Of a stretch of DNA of 64,000 nucleotides, positions 51,894 to 59,692 are shown one piece after another. The number at the start of each line of letters is the position of its first letter. Positions within the stretch are counted from its first letter, which is position 1. The stretch is from NCBI RefSeq assembly GCF_040024445.1, contig NZ_CP157276.1, positions 2,976,001 to 3,040,000 of the forward strand, in the 5' to 3' direction. The stretch is from Prescottella soli (GTDB taxonomy: Bacteria; Actinomycetota; Actinomycetes; Mycobacteriales; Mycobacteriaceae). The position numbers and the translations under genes are program-made. The notes beneath the pieces are model-generated. The model saw nothing but the letters and a program-made list of their open reading frames with translations, was not told the origin of the DNA and made no database searches.

Positions 51894-52217
51894 ATGCCGA
51901 TGTCGGAGGTGTGGGTCGACCCGGGAATGCTCGTCGACACCGCGCGGGCCGTGTCGCTGCTCGGTGACGGTGTCGACTCGGCGAAACCTGTTGCTGCGCT
52001 GACAGATACGGCCATGTTCGGATCGCAGACGGTCGCCGCGTGCGGTGCGGGTAGTCGCGCGGCGGCCCGCGCGGTGGCGGTCGTCGGCGACGGTCTGCGC
52101 CGGTGGGCGACGACCGCGGATCGGTCGGCGGACGAGTACACGCGTGTGGACGACGCGACCGCGCGGCGCCTGGTCGAGGTGGGGCGCGCCCTCCGGGTGG
52201 CGGGTGACGGCCGGTGA
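51894..52217 (+). CDS. Small helical protein, ESX-substrate-partner-like
   Basis: A 107-residue protein predicted to be nearly all helix (DPGMLVDTARAVSLLGDGVDSAK... AAARAVAVVGDGLRRWATTADRSADEYTRVDDATARRL). The size, helical hairpin character and W/YxxxD-like end (DEYTRVDD) recall WXG100/EspC-type proteins that pair with larger type VII substrates. No classic WXG is present. The ATG at 51894 or 51900. Overlaps the next gene by 4 nt, which supports a heteromeric partnership. Confidence 0.6.
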   Translation: MPMSEVWVDPGMLVDTARAVSLLGDGVDSAKPVAALTDTAMFGSQTVAACGAGSRAAARAVAVVGDGLRRWATTADRSADEYTRVDDATARRLVEVGRALRVAGDGR

Positions 52218-53950
52218 CGGCGGCGACCGTGTCGCAGGCGCGGTCGTGGGCTCCCGCCGCGCTGGCCCGGCAGGCCGACGAGTGGCGGCGGGGCGCCGGT
52301 GTCCTGGACCGGGACCTGGGCGCGTTCGCGCTGGCGGTGGAGGCCGCCCGGGAGCACTGGGGCGGCAGCGCCGCCGACGCGGGGCGGGCGCGGGCCGACG
52401 AGATCCTCGCGCTCGGAACGCGGACGGCATCGGTCCTGCACGGGGCGGCGACGGCGGCGGACGCCGCGGCGGACGGCCTCGACCGCGCCCGGGCCGCCGT
52501 GCTCGCCGCCGTCGACGCCGCGCGGACGGAAGGGTTCGACGTCGGCGACGACGGTGCGGTTCGGGTGTCGCCCGCGATGGTCCCGATGTTCGTGCAGTCG
52601 GGGATGGACGGGTTGTTCGCCCGTGCCGTGCTCGAGCGTCGGGCCGGTCAGCATCGGGTCCTGATCGGGGCGGCGCTCGGCGATCTGGGTGCGGCCGACG
52701 GGCGGGCGCGGTCACTGATCGATGCGGCGTTCGCGGAACTGCCGCGCGAGGGCGATCCGGGCACCGGATGGATTGGTGTGCAGACGGTTCCACCCGCCCC
52801 ACCGGCGTCCGCGAGCGCGCCGGACAATCATGCGTGGTGGGACTCGATGACCGCGTCGCAGCGACAACTGCTGCTCGAGACGTCCCCCGCCGTGATCGGC
52901 GACCGGGACGGACTTCCCGCCGAGGCCCGGCACCGCGCGAACCTCGCCCGGCTTCCGGCCGAGCGCGCCGCGCTGGAGGAGGCGCGCCGATCCCTGATCG
53001 ACCGGGCCTCCGGTTTCGGCGGCCTCGCCGACCAGGCGGCGCGGGGCGTGCTGGCGGACGTGGCGGGGCGGCTCGCGGACCTCGACGCGATCGAACGTGC
53101 CCTGCTCGACCACCCGGAGCGGCGGTTGCTGGTCCTCGACGCGCGCTCCGGTGAGCAGGTCCGGGCCGCGGTGGCCGTGGGCGATCCGGACACCGCCGAC
53201 CACATCGCGGTGACCACCCCCGGAATGAACGCCGGTGTGCGCGCGACGCTCGGTTCGATGACGGATGAGGCCGACGCGCTGCGGCAGGAAGCGCAGCGCC
53301 AGCTCCGGGCGACGCCGGGGCGCGGGCGCGAGACCGTGTCCGCCATCGCGTGGATCGGCTACGACCCGCCGCGGACGTCGGGCAGCGTCACCGACGCCGC
53401 CCGAGGCGGACTCGCTGTGGCACAGGAGGATCGCGCCCGCGCGGGTGCCCGAGCGCTCGCCCGCTTCTACGACGGCCTCGACGTCGCGCACACCGGGTCG
53501 GACCCACACATCACCGCCATCGGGCATTCGTACGGCTCCGTCACCACCGGCCTCGCGCTCCGGGAACCCGGCCGGCATCCGGTCGACGACCTCGTGGTCT
53601 ACGGGTCGCCCGGTCTGGTCGACGTGCGCTCGCCGAGCGACCTCGGACTGGGGTCGCGGCACGCGTACGAGATGACCGCGGTCGGCGACGTGATCGCGCG
53701 TCTCAACCGGTTCGGCCCCGGGCCGTTCGGTGGTGGACCGTACGCGACCGACGGATTCACGCACCTCGGGACGGACGCCGTCACGACACCCGACGGGGTG
53801 CGCCGCGACGGGGCCGCCGGGCACAGCGAGTACCCGCGCGTCGGGGACGACGGACACCTGCGCACGAGTGGCTACAACCTGGCGGTGGTCGTCGCCGGTC
53901 TCCCGGACCGGGCGATCGTCGTAGCCGGACCCCGGGGCGGAACCGATTGA
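52214..53950 (+). CDS. DUF1023 alpha/beta hydrolase with N-terminal helical (WXG-like) domain
   Basis: A 578-residue protein. The N-terminal ~170 residues are helical, with an EHWGGSAADAGRARADE segment (about 48-64) like a WXG hairpin. The C-terminal DUF1023 domain carries IAWIGYDPP, the nucleophile elbow GHSYGS (Ser439) and LVVYGSPGL. No signal peptide. The layout (helical targeting hairpin plus hydrolase) matches actinobacterial proteins thought to leave by type VII secretion. Substrate unknown. Confidence 0.75.
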   Translation: MTAATVSQARSWAPAALARQADEWRRGAGVLDRDLGAFALAVEAAREHWGGSAADAGRARADEILALGTRTASVLHGAATAADAAADGLDRARAAVLAAVDAARTEGFDVGDDGAVRVSPAMVPMFVQSGMDGLFARAVLERRAGQHRVLIGAALGDLGAADGRARSLIDAAFAELPREGDPGTGWIGVQTVPPAPPASASAPDNHAWWDSMTASQRQLLLETSPAVIGDRDGLPAEARHRANLARLPAERAALEEARRSLIDRASGFGGLADQAARGVLADVAGRLADLDAIERALLDHPERRLLVLDARSGEQVRAAVAVGDPDTADHIAVTTPGMNAGVRATLGSMTDEADALRQEAQRQLRATPGRGRETVSAIAWIGYDPPRTSGSVTDAARGGLAVAQEDRARAGARALARFYDGLDVAHTGSDPHITAIGHSYGSVTTGLALREPGRHPVDDLVVYGSPGLVDVRSPSDLGLGSRHAYEMTAVGDVIARLNRFGPGPFGGGPYATDGFTHLGTDAVTTPDGVRRDGAAGHSEYPRVGDDGHLRTSGYNLAVVVAGLPDRAIVVAGPRGGTD

Positions 53951-53973
53951 CGCCGCCCCGCGTCCATCCAGGT

Positions 53974-54495
53974 ATGGGAGCACTCGAGTACTGGTTCGGC
54001 ACCGGCGACGGCGACCCGACCGTGTGGTCGTCGGCGGCGGATCTGGACCTCGACGGGGACGGCGAGTTCGATTCGGTGCGTCTCGATTTCGACGGCGACG
54101 GCCTGCTCGACGACGCGATGTGGGATGTCGACGGCGATGGTGTCGTCGACCGCGCTGTCCTGGACGTGGGGCGGTCGTCGGTCCGCTGGTTCGCCGATCC
54201 GGCGCGCGGCGGCGTCTGGGCGCAGGAGGTGCCGCGGGAGCCGGTCCCGTCCACCCCGCCACCGGCCCCGTCGGGGTGGCGCAGCGTCGACCACGACGGT
54301 GACGGTGCGACCGACGACGCCGTCGTGGATTTCGATGGTGACGGCTCGCCGGACGTGGTACTGGTCTCGACGCGCGACGGCGCCCGGTACGACACCGTGC
54401 TGGTCGCCGAGGAGGACCCGGACCGGCTGTCGGTGCGGCTGACCGACACCGACGGCGACGGCCGCCTCGACACGGTGCACCGGGGTGGGGCGTGA
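53974..54495 (+). CDS. DxDGDGxxD-repeat protein (DUF6802-like, putative calcium binder)
   Basis: A 173-residue, strongly acidic protein with six copies of D-x-D-G-D-G-x-x-D (LDLDGDGEFDSV, DFDGDGLLDDA, DVDGDGVVDRA, DHDGDGATDDA, DFDGDGSPDVV, DTDGDGRLDTV), an EF-hand/dockerin-like calcium loop. There is no signal peptide. It lies 23 nt after the DUF1023 gene, so probably one operon. Function unknown; the DUF assignment is from memory of the repeat pattern. Confidence 0.7.
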   Translation: MGALEYWFGTGDGDPTVWSSAADLDLDGDGEFDSVRLDFDGDGLLDDAMWDVDGDGVVDRAVLDVGRSSVRWFADPARGGVWAQEVPREPVPSTPPPAPSGWRSVDHDGDGATDDAVVDFDGDGSPDVVLVSTRDGARYDTVLVAEEDPDRLSVRLTDTDGDGRLDTVHRGGA

Positions 54496-54499
54496 GTGT

Positions 54500-55804
54500 T
54501 CAGGCGACCGTGCGGCGGGAGTTGATCGCGATCCCGACGACACCGAGGGCGTAGATGCCGGCGGCGACGAGGACCAGCCCGAGTGACTCTCCGTCCGGCG
54601 CGACGACGGTGGCCGCGGCGGCGAGCGACGCGCAGAACGCGATGTTGAAGACCGTGTCCTGCAGCGCGAACACCTGCCCGCGGCGGTCGTCGTCGATGTC
54701 GATCTGCATCGCCGCGTCGCCGGTGAGCTTGACGGTCTGACCGGCGAACCCGAGCAGGAACGCGCCCACCAGCAGCAGCGGCTGGGACAGCGACGCGATG
54801 AGCGTGGCCTGCACGACGGTCGCGAAGACGAGCGCCACGGTGACGGTGCGCGCGCGTCCCAGGCGGGGGATCAGCCACGGCGTCGCGAGCGCCGCCAGCA
54901 GCATGCCGGCGGCGGTGGCACCCACCGCGACACCGAATCCGGCGAGGCCGGCGGGCAGCGGGGACGCGGCCGTCGGGTGGCGCAGGATGAGCACCATCAG
55001 GAGCGTGTTGATGCCGAACGCGATGCGATGGACGCCGATTCCGATCATCGTCGTGGTCACGCCGGGGGCCTCCCACACCGCCGTCGCGCCGGTGCGCAGA
55101 CCGGCGAGGACCGCGTTGACGGTCGCGAGCGTCTGCGCCGTGCCAGGTTCCACGTCGGTTGGTCCGAGGGCGTGGAGGGCGAAACCGCTGACCGCCCAGG
55201 CCGCGATCACCGACCCCAGGGCGCCGACAGCGACCGCGATACCCGAGCCCAGGTCGCCCTCCCCCACCACCCCGATGATGGTGACGGCGGTTCCGGCGCC
55301 GAGGGCCGAGAACAACGACCCGGCGGTGGCGAGTACGGAATTGGTTGGCACCAGCCAACTCTGACGTACCACGTGGGGTAGGGACGCCGAAGCTCCGGCG
55401 AGGACGAACCGGCTGACGCCGATCGCGGCGAGCGCCAGGATCAGCAGCGGCGTCTCCCCCGCCCCGGCGATCAGGAGGGCCGCGATGACGAGGATGAGGC
55501 TGCCGCGCAGCAGGTTTGCCCACAGCAGCACCGCGCGGCGGTCCCAGCGGTCGAGTAGCGCGCCCGCGAAGGGGCCGATCACCGAGTACGGCAAGAGCAG
55601 CACCGCGAAGCCGGCCGCGATCGCGAGCGGCTCGGTCTCGCGTTCGGGGTTGAACAGGATCGCGCCGCCCAGCGCCGCCTGGAACAGCCCGTCGCCGAAC
55701 TGGCTCGCGAACCGGACCGCCGTGAGGCGCGCGAGGCCCGGCGAGTGGCGCAGCGTCGTCGCGGCGGCCTCCCACGACCCCCGGACCGAACTCCATCTGC
55801 GCAC
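54500..55804 (-). CDS. MFS transporter
   Basis: A 434-residue protein with about 12 hydrophobic segments. The motif GPFAGALLDRWDRRAVLLW between segments 2 and 3 is the MFS motif A. The middle loop and second half are complete. It resembles MFS_3-type exporters, with no substrate clue. It converges with the DxDGDG gene (4 nt between stops) and lies 9 nt downstream of the NAD-binding gene, likely co-transcribed with it. Confidence 0.85.
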   Translation of the reverse strand: MRRWSSVRGSWEAAATTLRHSPGLARLTAVRFASQFGDGLFQAALGGAILFNPERETEPLAIAAGFAVLLLPYSVIGPFAGALLDRWDRRAVLLWANLLRGSLILVIAALLIAGAGETPLLILALAAIGVSRFVLAGASASLPHVVRQSWLVPTNSVLATAGSLFSALGAGTAVTIIGVVGEGDLGSGIAVAVGALGSVIAAWAVSGFALHALGPTDVEPGTAQTLATVNAVLAGLRTGATAVWEAPGVTTTMIGIGVHRIAFGINTLLMVLILRHPTAASPLPAGLAGFGVAVGATAAGMLLAALATPWLIPRLGRARTVTVALVFATVVQATLIASLSQPLLLVGAFLLGFAGQTVKLTGDAAMQIDIDDDRRGQVFALQDTVFNIAFCASLAAAATVVAPDGESLGLVLVAAGIYALGVVGIAINSRRTVA

Positions 55805-55813
55805 ACCGTGACC

Positions 55814-56761
55814 CTATCGGTCGGCGCGCGCCGTCAGCTCGTTCCGCCACCACCGGACGGTCTCGGCGGCGGCCTCGTCCAACGGGGTCGGCGCCAGGCC
55901 CAGCACCTGCTCGCTGCGGTGCGAGTCCATGACGAACGAGGCCTCGAACTGGTACAGCGTCTCGGCCAGTTCCCGGGTGGGGCGGTGCACCGTGCCGACG
56001 GTGCGCAGCAGCCACCCCGGCAGCGTCCCCACCTTCGGTGCGGGCACCTGCGCCGCGTCCGCGAAGGCCTCGACCATCTGCCGCTGCGTCACCGCGGGCG
56101 CGGTGGGTGCGTGCACCACGGTGTTCCACAGCCGGGCGTCGTGCGCCGCGGCGATCATCGCCGCCGCCAGGTCCGGCACGTACGTGAACGAATGGACCAC
56201 GTCGGCGCGTCCCATCACGCGAATGGTCTTCCCCGCCAGGACCGATGGCACCATCCGCTCCCCCGCATGCGCGCTGCGGACGTGCGGTCCGAAGAAGTCG
56301 GACGCGACGACGCTGACCGTGGGGACCGGGTGGGCGGCGCGGGCCGCGAGCAGCCGGGTGCGGACACCGAGCTTGCCGGTGCTCGCGTCCCGGGGGCTGT
56401 CCTCGGTCATCGGGCCGGCCGGGCGGCCGTACGAGTACAGGCTCTCCGGGAACACCACGACGGCCCCGATGTGCTGCGCGGCGTCCATCACCACCTGCTC
56501 GGCGGCGGGCAGTTCACGCTCCCAGGCGCGGGCGTCGTACGCGGAGCCGTGGATGCAGTGGAAGACCGCGGTGGCACCCTCCAGCGCCGGCGCGAGGGTC
56601 GCGGGATCGGAGACGTCCACCTTCCGGCGTTCGATCCGCGGATGGACCGGCCCGCTGCCCGAGCGGGTCAGCACCCGCACGTCGTGGCCGGCGTCGGCCA
56701 GTTGCTCGGCGACGGTCCAGCCGACAGGTCCCGCCCCGGTCACTACCTGCGGATTCGACAT
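55814..56761 (-). CDS. NAD(P)-dependent epimerase/atypical SDR
   Basis: A 315-residue protein: nucleotide motif VVTGAGPVGWTVAEQLADAGHDVRVLTRSGSG (a variant GxGxxG), VFHCIHGSAYDARAWE and VVVFPESLYSYGRPAGPM. The Tyr-x-x-x-Lys pair is not canonical, so it is atypical and may be a binding or reductase protein. First gene after the operator region shared with the divergent TetR gene. Confidence 0.8.
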   Translation of the reverse strand: MSNPQVVTGAGPVGWTVAEQLADAGHDVRVLTRSGSGPVHPRIERRKVDVSDPATLAPALEGATAVFHCIHGSAYDARAWERELPAAEQVVMDAAQHIGAVVVFPESLYSYGRPAGPMTEDSPRDASTGKLGVRTRLLAARAAHPVPTVSVVASDFFGPHVRSAHAGERMVPSVLAGKTIRVMGRADVVHSFTYVPDLAAAMIAAAHDARLWNTVVHAPTAPAVTQRQMVEAFADAAQVPAPKVGTLPGWLLRTVGTVHRPTRELAETLYQFEASFVMDSHRSEQVLGLAPTPLDEAAAETVRWWRNELTARADR

Positions 56762-56796
56762 GGCGTGCTCGCTTTCTCGAGGAGATTTCCAGAATC

Positions 56797-56880
56797 GAGA
56801 GCACTGCTCTCTGTTTCCACAATGCGCGCCTGCCCGCGCGGTGTCAAGAGCAGTGCTCTCTTTTGTTGACAGTGCTCTCG
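56797..56880. promoter_or_regulatory. TetR operator pair between divergent genes
   Basis: GAGAGCACTGCTCTC (56797-56811) is a perfect 7-bp inverted repeat. AAGAGCAGTGCTCTC (56846-56860) is a near-identical second copy. A half-site GTGCTCTC lies at 56872-56879. They sit between the epimerase and TetR starts, about 50 bp apart. Confidence 0.75.
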
Positions 56881-56901
56881 CTTCTCGGGCAGGGTGGGGC
56901 C

Positions 56902-57594
56902 ATGACCGTCACCCCGCGCGAACGCGCCCGCGAGCAGACGCTCGCCGAGATCACCCGCATCGGACGCGAACACCTCGCCACGCACGGCGCGGCCGCGCTG
57001 TCGCTGCGGGCGGTCGCGCGGGACCTCGGGGTGGTTTCGTCGGCGGTGTACCGATACGTCGCGAGCCGCGACGAGCTGCTCACGCTGCTGGTCGTCGACG
57101 GCTACACCGAGTTGGGCGGCGAGGTGGACGCCGCCGTCGATGCGGTCCCGGCCGACGACCACCGCGGCCGGATGCACGCGCTCGCCCGCGCCGTGCGGGC
57201 GTGGGCCGTGCGGGAGCCCGCCCGGTACGCGCTGCTGTTCGGCAGCCCGGTGCCCGGGTATCACGCGCCGGCCGAGCGCACGACCGGTCCCGGCACCCGG
57301 GTCGTCGTCGCGATGGTGGGCATCCTCGAGGCCGCGTACAGGGCTGGCGGGGTCGTGCTGCCCGAGACGCCGATCGACCCGGGACTGAAGCTCGACCTCG
57401 ACCGCATCCGCGGCGAGATGGGCCTGACCGTGCCCGACGGCCTCCTCGCCCGCGGCGTGATGGGCTGGGCTGCGCTGTTCGGTGCGGTGAACTTCGAGGT
57501 GTTCGGGCAGTATGGCGCCGACACCTTCGCCGATCCCGCGGCGCTGTTCGGGCATCATCTCGTGGTTCTCGACGAGGTCCTGGGGCTGGTCTGA
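56902..57594 (+). CDS. TetR-family regulator
   Basis: A 230-residue regulator with the helix-turn-helix RAVARDLGVVSSAVYRYVASRDELLTLLV and a TetR_C-type ligand domain (WAVREPARYALLFGSPVPGYHAP). The ATG at 56902 is chosen (AGGGTGGGG upstream). The open frame extends into the operator, which argues against a longer form. Probably represses itself and the divergent epimerase-MFS pair. Confidence 0.88.
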   Translation: MTVTPRERAREQTLAEITRIGREHLATHGAAALSLRAVARDLGVVSSAVYRYVASRDELLTLLVVDGYTELGGEVDAAVDAVPADDHRGRMHALARAVRAWAVREPARYALLFGSPVPGYHAPAERTTGPGTRVVVAMVGILEAAYRAGGVVLPETPIDPGLKLDLDRIRGEMGLTVPDGLLARGVMGWAALFGAVNFEVFGQYGADTFADPAALFGHHLVVLDEVLGLV

Positions 57595-57628
57595 GGCGTC
57601 GAAACGTGGTCGACGACACGTCGACCCC

Positions 57629-57677
57629 TATACCCCTCGGGGTATACAGTGTGGATCGAACGACCCCCTCGGGGGTC
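57629..57677. promoter_or_regulatory. CsoR/CstR-like operator before the rhodanese gene
   Basis: TATACCCCTCGGGGTATA (57629-57646) has perfect 8-bp arms and a 2-nt centre, as in CsoR-family targets. A second palindrome GACCCCCTCGGGGGTC (57662-57677) follows. The first lies at promoter distance from the rhodanese start (57695). Confidence 0.7.
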
Positions 57678-57694
57678 TGGAGAAAGCGAGCAGG

Positions 57695-58030
57695 GTGGCC
57701 CTACTGTCGAAGTTCTTCCGCAAGTCGTACGGCGTCGTCGACGTCCACGAGGCCCGGAACCTCGTCGAAGGGGGCGCGGTCCTGCTGGACGTGCGGTCCC
57801 TTCCCGAATGGGACTCGGGGCACGCGCCCGGCGCGACACACCTGCCGCTGCACGAGGTGATCGAACGCGGCCCCGACGCCGTCGGCGATCGGCCGGTCGT
57901 CGCGATCTGCCGGTCCGGCGGGCGGTCGGCCACCGCGGCCCGCGTGCTCGCGCGCGCCGGCGCCGAGGCGTACTCGGTGCGTGGTGGCATGGACGCGTGG
58001 CGACGTGCGGGCCTGGAGATCACCGCCTGA
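57695..58030 (+). CDS. Rhodanese-domain sulfurtransferase
   Basis: A 111-residue single-domain rhodanese with LLDVRSLPEWDSGHAPGATHLPL and the active loop CRSGGRS (Cys72). It carries persulfide sulfur. GTG start with GGAGAAAG upstream. A DUF2892 membrane protein follows 29 nt later. With the CsoR-like operator, this resembles a reactive-sulfur response unit. Confidence 0.9.
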   Translation: MALLSKFFRKSYGVVDVHEARNLVEGGAVLLDVRSLPEWDSGHAPGATHLPLHEVIERGPDAVGDRPVVAICRSGGRSATAARVLARAGAEAYSVRGGMDAWRRAGLEITA

Positions 58031-58059
58031 CACCCACACATCCACGAGGAGATCTGGAA

Positions 58060-58320
58060 ATGGCACTGCCCAAGCATTCCGGTTGGTCCATCGAGCGCAT
58101 CGTTCCGCTGCTCGGCGGTTCGGTGGTCGGCGCGAGCCTGCTGCTCGGCCGCAAGCACTCGCCCAGGTGGCGCGGTCTCACCGCCTTCGCTTCGGCGAAC
58201 CTCGTCCTCTACGGGGTCGTCGGCTGGTGCCCGATGAGCCTGCTCCTGCAGAAGCTCGGCGTGCCCCGCGCCGCGTCGTGCCCGGTTCCGGCGCCGCGCA
58301 GCGAGGCCGAGGCGGCCTAG
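58060..58320 (+). CDS. DUF2892 (YgaP-like) small membrane protein
   Basis: An 86-residue protein with two hydrophobic segments (IVPLLGGSVVGASLLLG and GLTAFASANLVLYGVVGWCPM) and the family motif GWCPMSLLLQKLGV. DUF2892 occurs alone or fused to rhodanese domains in YgaP. Two cysteines (GWCP, SCPV) could carry sulfur. ATG start with GAGGAGA upstream, co-transcribed with the rhodanese. Confidence 0.88.
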   Translation: MALPKHSGWSIERIVPLLGGSVVGASLLLGRKHSPRWRGLTAFASANLVLYGVVGWCPMSLLLQKLGVPRAASCPVPAPRSEAEAA

Positions 58321-58384
58321 GCACGACACGGCCGATCGCGGTTCGCATCTCCCGCCAGGGCCGCGTCGATGAGATGATGACCCC

Positions 58385-58990
58385 GTGGCGCACTCGGAGG
58401 ACCCTGAGGACCGCACAGCCCCGGCTCAGCCGGCGGTGCGGCCGGGCACCCTGCTGGTGTCGTCGACCGAACTGTTCGAACCGACGTTCCGCCGGACCGT
58501 CGTCTACATGATCGAACACAACGACGCCGGCAGTCTCGGCGTCGTCATCAATCGCCGCAGCGACACCTCCGTGCAGGAGGTGCTGCCGCAGTGGGCGGAC
58601 CTCGCGTCCGATCCCAAGGCGATCTACGTCGGCGGCCCGGTCACCCGCGACGCTGCGCTGTGCCTGGCGACGCTGCGCACCGGAGTGGACATCACGGGGG
58701 TCGACGGCCTGCGTCGCATCGACGGCCGCGTCGTCATGGTGGACCTCGACGCCGACCCCGACACGATCGCGCCGGTGATCGAGGGGCTGCGGATCTTCGC
58801 CGGCTACGCGGGCTGGACGTTCGGTCAGCTCGACTCCGAGATCGAGCACGACGATTGGATCGTGTTGTCCGCGTTGGCTTCCGACGTCGTCAGCCCGCCC
58901 CGCGTGGACGTCTGGGGTCAGGTGCTGCGTCGGCAGCCCATGCCGCTCGCGCTGCTCGCGACGCACCCCATCGACGTCGACCTGAACTGA
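58385..58990 (+). CDS. YqgE/AlgH family protein (DUF179)
   Basis: A 201-residue protein with the family core GTLLVSSTELFEPTFRRTVVYMIEHNDAGSLGVVINRR and VGGPVTRDAALCL. It ends WGQVLRRQPMPLALLATHPID. YqgE/AlgH has no settled biochemical role. A homologue (Rv0038) lies near the origin in M. tuberculosis. GTG start. Confidence 0.92.
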   Translation: MAHSEDPEDRTAPAQPAVRPGTLLVSSTELFEPTFRRTVVYMIEHNDAGSLGVVINRRSDTSVQEVLPQWADLASDPKAIYVGGPVTRDAALCLATLRTGVDITGVDGLRRIDGRVVMVDLDADPDTIAPVIEGLRIFAGYAGWTFGQLDSEIEHDDWIVLSALASDVVSPPRVDVWGQVLRRQPMPLALLATHPIDVDLN

Positions 58991-59033
58991 CCTGAACCCG
59001 CGCCGTCTGCGCGGCCGCAGGAGCAGACTCGCC

Positions 59034-59645
59034 TCAGAGACGAATGTGCCGGACTCCCACCGCGGCTCGTCGCACCTGGTAGCGAACCCGGCTCATGCGG
59101 GCTCCCGCGAGCGGCAGGTCCGCGCGTGCGGCGATGTCCTCGACGACCTCGTCGATGGCGCGATCGTCGGTGGCGACGTGCTCTGCGAACCGCTCCGACT
59201 GCAGGGCCGCGACGCAGCGGTCGATCTGCTGCATCGCCCAGGTCTCGTCCCGCCCCACCGCACGTCCCAGCCAGTAGCCGCTACGTGTCCGCAGCCGCTG
59301 TCGGAGGGTGTCGGGCGAGGCGGTCAGCGCGTAGTGCCGCACCTCGACGTCCGCGGCCGCCAGGCCGGACATGATCTCGTCGAAGTAATCCGGATTCACG
59401 AGGGTCATCGGAACGATGACGGGTCCGTCGTTGGCCGCCACCGCGTCGGCGAGCGTCGCGACCACCGCAGAGCGCCACTGGGGCCGGTCCTGGAAGTCGC
59501 CGCGCGCCGAGGTCGGGAGCATCCGATGGACCGCGAACCCGATCAGTTCGGGATCGGCGACGTGCGCGGTGGGGAGGCGTCGGTGCAACTCGTACGCCGT
59601 CTGCGTCTTTCCCGCGCCGAACGCGCCGTTGATCCACACGAGCAC
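59034..59645 (-). CDS. P-loop ATPase/kinase, TmrB-like
   Basis: A 203-residue P-loop protein. Walker A in WINGAFGAGKTQTAYELHRRL, then PVIVPMTLVNPDYFDEI and HYALTASPDTLRQRLRTRSG (nucleotide-kinase-like lid). It resembles small AAA/TmrB-type ATPases linked to nucleoside-antibiotic resistance. The substrate is not predictable. The GTG at 59645 or two codons later. The ribosome-binding site is weak. Confidence 0.75.
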   Translation of the reverse strand: MLVWINGAFGAGKTQTAYELHRRLPTAHVADPELIGFAVHRMLPTSARGDFQDRPQWRSAVVATLADAVAANDGPVIVPMTLVNPDYFDEIMSGLAAADVEVRHYALTASPDTLRQRLRTRSGYWLGRAVGRDETWAMQQIDRCVAALQSERFAEHVATDDRAIDEVVEDIAARADLPLAGARMSRVRYQVRRAAVGVRHIRL

Positions 59646-59692
59646 AGCGCCGAGTCTATGTCGGCGACAGCCCGGAACGGGAATGCACGCGG

